DNA from: Pleurotus ostreatus/Saccharomyces cerevisiae fusant
Lineage: Eukaryota > Opisthokonta
NCBI GenBank assembly: GCA_024196135.1
Contig: JAMQCK010000398.1
Span: 1-24,838 of the forward strand
Length of the DNA stretch: 24,838 nucleotides
Direction: 5' to 3'
Position numbers and translations under genes: made by a program. The first letter of the stretch is position 1; each line of letters opens with the position of its first letter. Shown piece after piece: positions 18,422 to 24,838 of this stretch. Under the pieces are notes generated by a model. That model ran no database searches. It saw nothing but the letters and a program-made list of their open reading frames with translations, and was not told the origin of the DNA.

Positions 18422-19225
18422 ATGTCCAACTTCGCCTTCAACGTGCCTTCGCCCAACTCCTCGGCGTCCGACGGTAGCTCATCGCCGACGAGCTCATCGA
18501 CCGATGCGCACTGCTCCCCATCGTCCTCGTGCACGAGTGCGAGTACGCGTAGTCGGCCTCCTACGTCAGCGTCCACTGCGTCGAGTGCGCGCAAGGTGCG
18601 GAGGCTCGCCTTGGTCCATCCTTATGCCCGCCTCGCTGCAAAGCAGGAGAGGAGCTCGAGGAAGATATGGAACCACGCGCTTGAGAAGCACTTATTCTCG
18701 ACGTACGAGCTGTGAGTCTCAGCATCTGTCTCCGCCCGCGGACATGACCGACCTTCACGTTCAGAGGTACGCTCGGGGCGCCACACCGGCGGACGATCTA
18801 CATCGCCAGTCTCGAAGCCCACGTAGAGCGCCTGCACGCACAGCTGCTGAGGTTAGTATGTCGACGCGTCATAGATCGAGCAACTCTGACGCTCAACAGC
18901 ATCGGATTCTGGCCCGTTGCATTCGAGGAGCTGGACGTGTTCCGCGGTCTCAACGGCAAAGTCGCCAAGGTATACATTGCCGATGCGCCCCAATGTGCGA
19001 GGATCTAACCTGCCTTCGCAGAGCATGATAGCCGGCCTACAGCACGACGCTGTAATGGAGAAGATGAAGGTCATGGAATTGGAACGCGCCGTAAGTGCGT
19101 TTCTTCCCGCAGCGCGACTGCATCCTGACCCCTTGTCATAGAACGAAAGCCTGCGCAAGATCCTCGAGACCGCCGCTGCAGAGAGTTCAGACGGCACGGG
19201 CACGCCAACGCAGCAAGACCATTAG
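18422..19225 (+). CDS. Unrecognised protein with SLE-LHxQL block (paralogue B)
   Basis: Exons 18422-18711, 18765-18851, 18900-18969, 19022-19090 and 19142-19225, 199 residues. The first 60 residues are Ser/Thr/Pro-rich. A basic region follows (ARKVRRLALVHPYARLAAKQ, about 59-78) and WNHALEKHLFSTYEL. The conserved block is 98-172: PHRRTIYIASLEAHVERLHAQL, GFWPVAFEEL, FRGLNGKVAK, then a charged helix to LERA. The tail is Gly/Thr-rich. Every intron is 48-53 nt with canonical signals, and all five exons are needed to keep the frame. The block aligns without gaps to residues 386-460 of the gene at 15202-17091, with three intron positions and phases in common, so the two are old paralogues. The helix could mediate dimerisation. 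Function is unknown. Confidence 0.83.
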
Positions 19226-20878
19226 ACGCTCACCGTATAGCCACTTGTCCGATTTCTTCTCTCTCTCGGACGGATTCCCATCCATTGCTGCTAAGGCGAC
19301 CCCTCACCCAACGTTATTGACCGTATAATTCCCGTACCTTACCTACAATATAGTATACCGTACCAAATATCTGCATGTGCCCTGCAATAATCCCATCGCA
19401 CTTTTCCTGATTTCTGCGTCAGCTATCAGTATTTTCTGGTGACGCAGCTGCAGGCCCTGCTCGAGAATAAATGCCCGTCATGACAAGATCCAGGCGACAG
19501 GCGCCACCGGCGTTCCCGCGAACCACACGTCGGCTGCTCGCAAGCCACACGATAGCTGCTTGCTCCTTCTAGCGCTCCGGGCGCATGCCTTCTGGCAGAC
19601 ACCCGATGGTGACTGTGACAGGCATCCGACGGCGACCCTGAACCGATGGACATCCATATGAAGAAGCCCATGTCAGTCTTCCTGCATTGACACGAGCTTC
19701 CTGTATCAGCCTGACGACTCCCGGGGCCCATTCAATTCGCATGTCCTCATCTGAGTTCTTATGTCAACGTCGAGGCCCGTACCGACTTCGCATGCCCTCA
19801 TCAGCCCTGTCCCTCGCGGAGAAGCAAGACGCCGACTCACTAGGAGCGAACAATAGAGGAAGACACCGCAGTAGGCCCGTTAGGCACCGTCCTGGGACCG
19901 ACGGTCTTCTGCGGATGGAGCACGTCCAGCCACCTTCACAGCGCTGTCCATCCGGGCCCGCTTGATAGCACGCGGTCACCTGGAAGAGGCAATGCTGCTG
20001 TGGCACCCATTTGTGGCACGGCCTGATTATAGACGCGCGACGGCCCTATGGCTGGGCGATAAATCAGCCAGCTACGACACTGTGGCGCGGCGAGTCTCCC
20101 GCTCATCGACTACTGAGTAAAAAGGGAACAGTGTCGGGAGCCGGGAAGGATGTCAAAGTCGAGGTTGGCCAATTGCAGGGCGAGACCGAGGCGAAGAGAA
20201 GACGAAGGAGGCGGCCATACCATGTCCCTCCGACTCGCCACACTGACAGACGGAGAAGTGTTGACTCCGCCGCTTGAATGGGTATATCATTTTGGGGGTA
20301 TTCAAGCGCGCTATGAGCGCCCTGCAAAGGGACATGTAGGTCATTAGGCGGCTTGAGACATATTTGTTATCCACTGAGATGAAGACGAGGATGATGACGT
20401 GCGACCAGCCACTCGCCATACTGAGTCACGACCCTGAGCAATCGACACAGATACACGGTCATTGCGCGTTGCCTGAACAGCATAAGCCCATTGGGCGCAG
20501 AATACGTTCTAAATGAGGGTTCGATGATCAGCGGTAGCAAGTGGCCAGAGCAGGGTAGGAATACTCTTCGACGTCCACGTCACGAAGCGAGATGGGAGGG
20601 AGGTCAGCCATGGCTACGGTACGCAGTTATGGATGGAACGATACCAAGCATTGGGTGGATGCACCCGACGAAGAATATCGTGTGATCTGCAGCTGCGCAA
20701 GAAATATTCGATACAATTAAGACTATGTAGGTGGGCAGAGGAAGGACGGGGACTTCACATATGCATGGTCATCCACGTTCATGTATCTTGTATGCGCGTG
20801 GATGGATAAGTGGGGCGGAAATAGCTGGAGAGTCCGGTGAGAAAGGGCTTTGCGAGGACAATGCGCCACATACACCCC
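19226..20878. other. Long convergent region without a gene
   Basis: 1.65 kb between the stop codons of paralogue B and SPF30. It must hold both 3' UTRs; an AATAAA occurs near 19465 on the plus strand. Short open frames on both strands show no motifs, and no tRNA fold could be made from a T-loop-like GGTTCGA near 20519. A non-coding RNA or decayed gene cannot be excluded. Confidence 0.45.
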
Positions 20879-21642
20879 TCACTCCTCGTCCCGAACCTCG
20901 AACTTATGCTTGCCAGGCATGTGCACCGTTGTCATACCCTTCCCACTCCCCGTTACACCAACTGCAGACAAGTCAGTACGAGAATGCAGAAAGCCCATGG
21001 CTTGACACGACACGCACCGCGACCCATAGGATTATCAGGCGTCTTGAAGATACTAGTCCCCGACACGCCCGCAATGTTGACGCCCTTCTTCTCCGCCTTC
21101 TTCGTGAACTTCTGCCAGGTAGCCTGCTTCGCGACCTGCTCCTTGGCCTTCTGCGCGCGTACCTCCAGCTTCTTCTCGTTCTTCTTCTTCTTCCGCTCGC
21201 GCTCCTCCTCCTCCGTCTTCGACAGCTTGCGCTTCCCTGTTATGGGTGCGCTCTGGTGGTTTGCGGGGAGGGGCTTGATCTCCGCGGCTTTGACGAGCTC
21301 GGTGGTGTTGTAGCCCTTGAAGACGATGGAGTACACGCGGTTCAACTCCGAGCCACCGACGGAGGTGATACGTGCAGGATACCACTGGCCGTCGCCGGAG
21401 TACTTGGCTAAGCACTCGTCGCCGGCGGACCAGGAATGTGAAGGGGTGGCGGATGCGGATTTGCGTGATGTTTCTGCGGCTTTGGAGGATGAGGCCTGCG
21501 CAAGTGCCTGCTCTGTCAGGTCGATGAGCTGCTTTAGCTCATTGCGGAGTTCTGACAGTTCTGTGTTGGATGGGTCAGCCTCGAGGGCGGTTTCGACCTG
21601 GGAGAGCTGGAGCTGGTACTGTTCGAGGTCGGCTTTGTCCAT
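20879..21642 (-). CDS. SPF30: Tudor-domain splicing factor SPF30/SMNDC1
   Basis: Exons 21642-21018 and 20961-20879 (minus strand), 235 residues. SPF30 is a spliceosome assembly factor whose Tudor domain binds symmetrically dimethylated arginines on Sm proteins. Residues 1-50 form a coiled coil (LEQYQLQLSQVETALEAD). The Tudor domain is about 71-125 (WSAGDECLAKYSGDGQWYPA to VFKGYNTTELV); the cage positions are Y81, Y88, F108 and Y111. A lysine-rich nuclear localisation stretch (137-165) and the conserved WQKF...SIFKTPDNP segment follow. The second exon gives VGVTGSGKGMT, which is typical of the family end and confirms the splice. I start at ATG 21642, the only in-frame ATG before the coiled coil. 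Confidence 0.92.
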
Positions 21643-21863
21643 GATGAAGGGGAAGAGCAAGAGGCGTCGTGGGAAAACACTCAGGGGGATGCGTCATTGA
21701 ACTTCGAGTCGGACATACTGCAGGTCATCTACAGCCATTCGTTGTCCAGAAATGTGCCTCTAGCGGCGTAGGTAGTACATGATAAGAGCAAGAAGACGTA
21801 GGAATACAACAACGGGACGATATACACAAGCGACGGACGACGGCTTACGGGCGCTACATAGGC

Positions 21864-23780
<1,917 letters not shown>

Positions 23781-23991
23781 GGTAGGCGAGCGTGCAAAAT
23801 GGGTGATGGGGGATGGGAGCCGAGGCGAGCGGCAAGCGCCCAAGGCTGATCGAGATCGGGATCCGTCCGCGAGAGGCAAGTGGCTTGCCTTTTTCGACGT
23901 CTCTTTATGCGCTCATCTCAAGCGCGCGCCACATGCCAGTGTGCTGCTAGACCGCTCTTGAACATCAGAGCCGCCAGAAGAACCTCGGAAG
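23781..23991. promoter_or_regulatory. Divergent promoter between RIO2 and NAA40
   Basis: 211 bp between outward-facing start codons. No TATA box is evident on either strand. It is G+C-rich, as for the MTM1/eIF4E spacer. Confidence 0.5.
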
Positions 23992-24838
23992 ATGCCACGC
24001 CCGTCGAAGAATATACGCATCGCGAACAAGGTCGCTCGCCTAATTTGCGATGTATAGAGCATCCCTCTCATGCGCGCGCTATGCAGGCAACTGAAGAAGA
24101 GCTGAGCTCTCTATTAGCCCCGCCTTCTGGTTTCCAGTAAGTTCTCAGGCTGAGAATAACTGCAAGCTTGACCCATGCTAGATACCAGCTATCAGTCGTG
24201 CATGCATCGAACCTCACAGAGGCTGAGCGGAATCGGTGCTGGGATCTCCTCGAGCAGAACATGAAGGATATGTGCGTGTTCAATATGGCCATTCCCCTGC
24301 CGTAATTCGTCACTGAGCTGACACAGGTATATCAACTCGTCCTGGGGATGGCACCCAGAAGACAAACTCGAAGAGTTGTTCCATCCGGACGCGCGCTTCA
24401 TTCTGGTCCGACGTGTGCTTGATGAAGGCTCGGGCGAGGTCGTCGCGTTCCTTTCCTTTCGATTTGACATGGAGGAAGGAGAGGAGGTGGCATATTTGTG
24501 AGTTTTGCCTCTATTTCCGGGCATTTGCTGATGACACTATCGTAGGTACGAAGTGCATGTCTACAGCTCCTGCCGTAGACAGGGCCTTGGACGCATCTTG
24601 ACAGACCAACTGCGCAGAATAGCTTCGCACTACAAGATGAGTTCGGTCATGCTGACTGTTTTTGATGGTATGACACGCTCTGATGGTCTTTTCAACGACT
24701 CTTTCTTGACGCGACCGTTGCAGCTAATACTCCTGCGCTCAAGCTTTACGAGAGTCTAGGGTACGTTTGTGTATCTGTATCTGTCCCCCTCAATTACTGA
24801 CGCCGCTGCTAGTTTTGTACTCCATCCGACCTCTCCTG
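23992..24838 (+). CDS. NAA40: N-alpha-acetyltransferase NAA40 (NatD/Nat4), 3'-partial
   Basis: NatD acetylates the N-terminus of histones H2A and H4. Downstream exons are secure: 24087-24136, 24182-24271, 24327-24497, 24546-24667, 24724-24760 and 24813->24838. Motifs: NMKDMYINSSWGWHP, FLSFRFDMEE, YLYEVHVYSSCRRQGLGR (acetyl-CoA loop R/QxxGxG/A as RRQGLG), MLTVFD, LKLYESLGF and HPTSP at the window end. The first exon is less certain. ATG 23992 encodes MPRPSKNIRIANK, which fits the basic N-terminus of fungal homologues. It can join exon 24087 either from 24030 (56 nt intron, unusual GTCGCT donor) or from 24051 (35 nt intron, GTATAG donor); both keep frame. A start at ATG 24081 is the fallback. 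The gene is cut before its end. Confidence 0.88.

Noticed and set aside
17917..18594. 225-codon minus-strand frame over the paralogue B promoter and first exon
   Set aside because: Overlaps the TATA box and exon 1 of a well-supported gene and shows no family features.
20500..20590. T-loop-like GGTTCGA as a possible tRNA
   Set aside because: No matching acceptor stem, D-loop or anticodon arm could be formed around it.
20731..21411. Plus-strand frame with leucine-rich stretch opposite SPF30
   Set aside because: The leucine run is the complement of the lysine/glutamate-coding tract of SPF30.

Overview
This window looks like nuclear DNA from a mushroom-forming or polypore-type basidiomycete (Agaricomycotina). 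The genes are dense and mostly split by 45-67 nt introns with GTRNGT donors, CTNAY-type branch points and YAG acceptors. Several families are basidiomycete-typical: DUF6699, DUF7053, a large non-myristoylated G-alpha, and a Pil1 protein with a long proline-rich tail. No mobile element, CRISPR array, rRNA or convincing tRNA was seen. All gene models below were spliced by hand from splice signals, frame continuity and remembered family features; no search was run. The species is not determined.

Layout. Positions 1-4674 (+): a DUF6699 gene cut by the window edge, then a DUF7053 domain reading in frame into a membrane-anchored SAM methyltransferase, then a second DUF6699 gene. 4809-5885 (+): an intronless PX/Qc-SNARE (Vam7). 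6060-7266 (-): a mitochondrial carrier of the Mtm1/SLC25A39 type, sharing a 330 bp divergent promoter with eIF4E (7597-8704, +). 9134-10821 (+): a Pil1/Lsp1-type eisosome protein. 11196-13472 (-): a 15-exon G-protein alpha subunit with a 4-nt microexon. 14549-15139 (+): an unrecognised protein with an NCQ-W motif. 15202-17091 (-) and 18422-19225 (+): two divergently transcribed, unrecognised genes that share a 75-residue ungapped block with three intron positions of identical phase. 19226-20878: the longest stretch without a gene. 20879-21642 (-): Tudor splicing factor SPF30/SMNDC1. 21864-23780 (-): RIO2 kinase. 23992 to the end (+): N-alpha-acetyltransferase NAA40/Nat4, cut by the window edge.

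Most genes are housekeeping genes: translation initiation, ribosome biogenesis, splicing, vacuolar fusion, mitochondrial glutathione/metal homeostasis, membrane domains and histone N-terminal acetylation. They do not form one pathway. The most unusual content is the divergent paralogue pair (15202-19225), the G-alpha with an Ala at the catalytic Gln position and a microexon beside it, and the possible DUF7053-methyltransferase fusion whose existence depends on which of several closely spaced acceptors is used.
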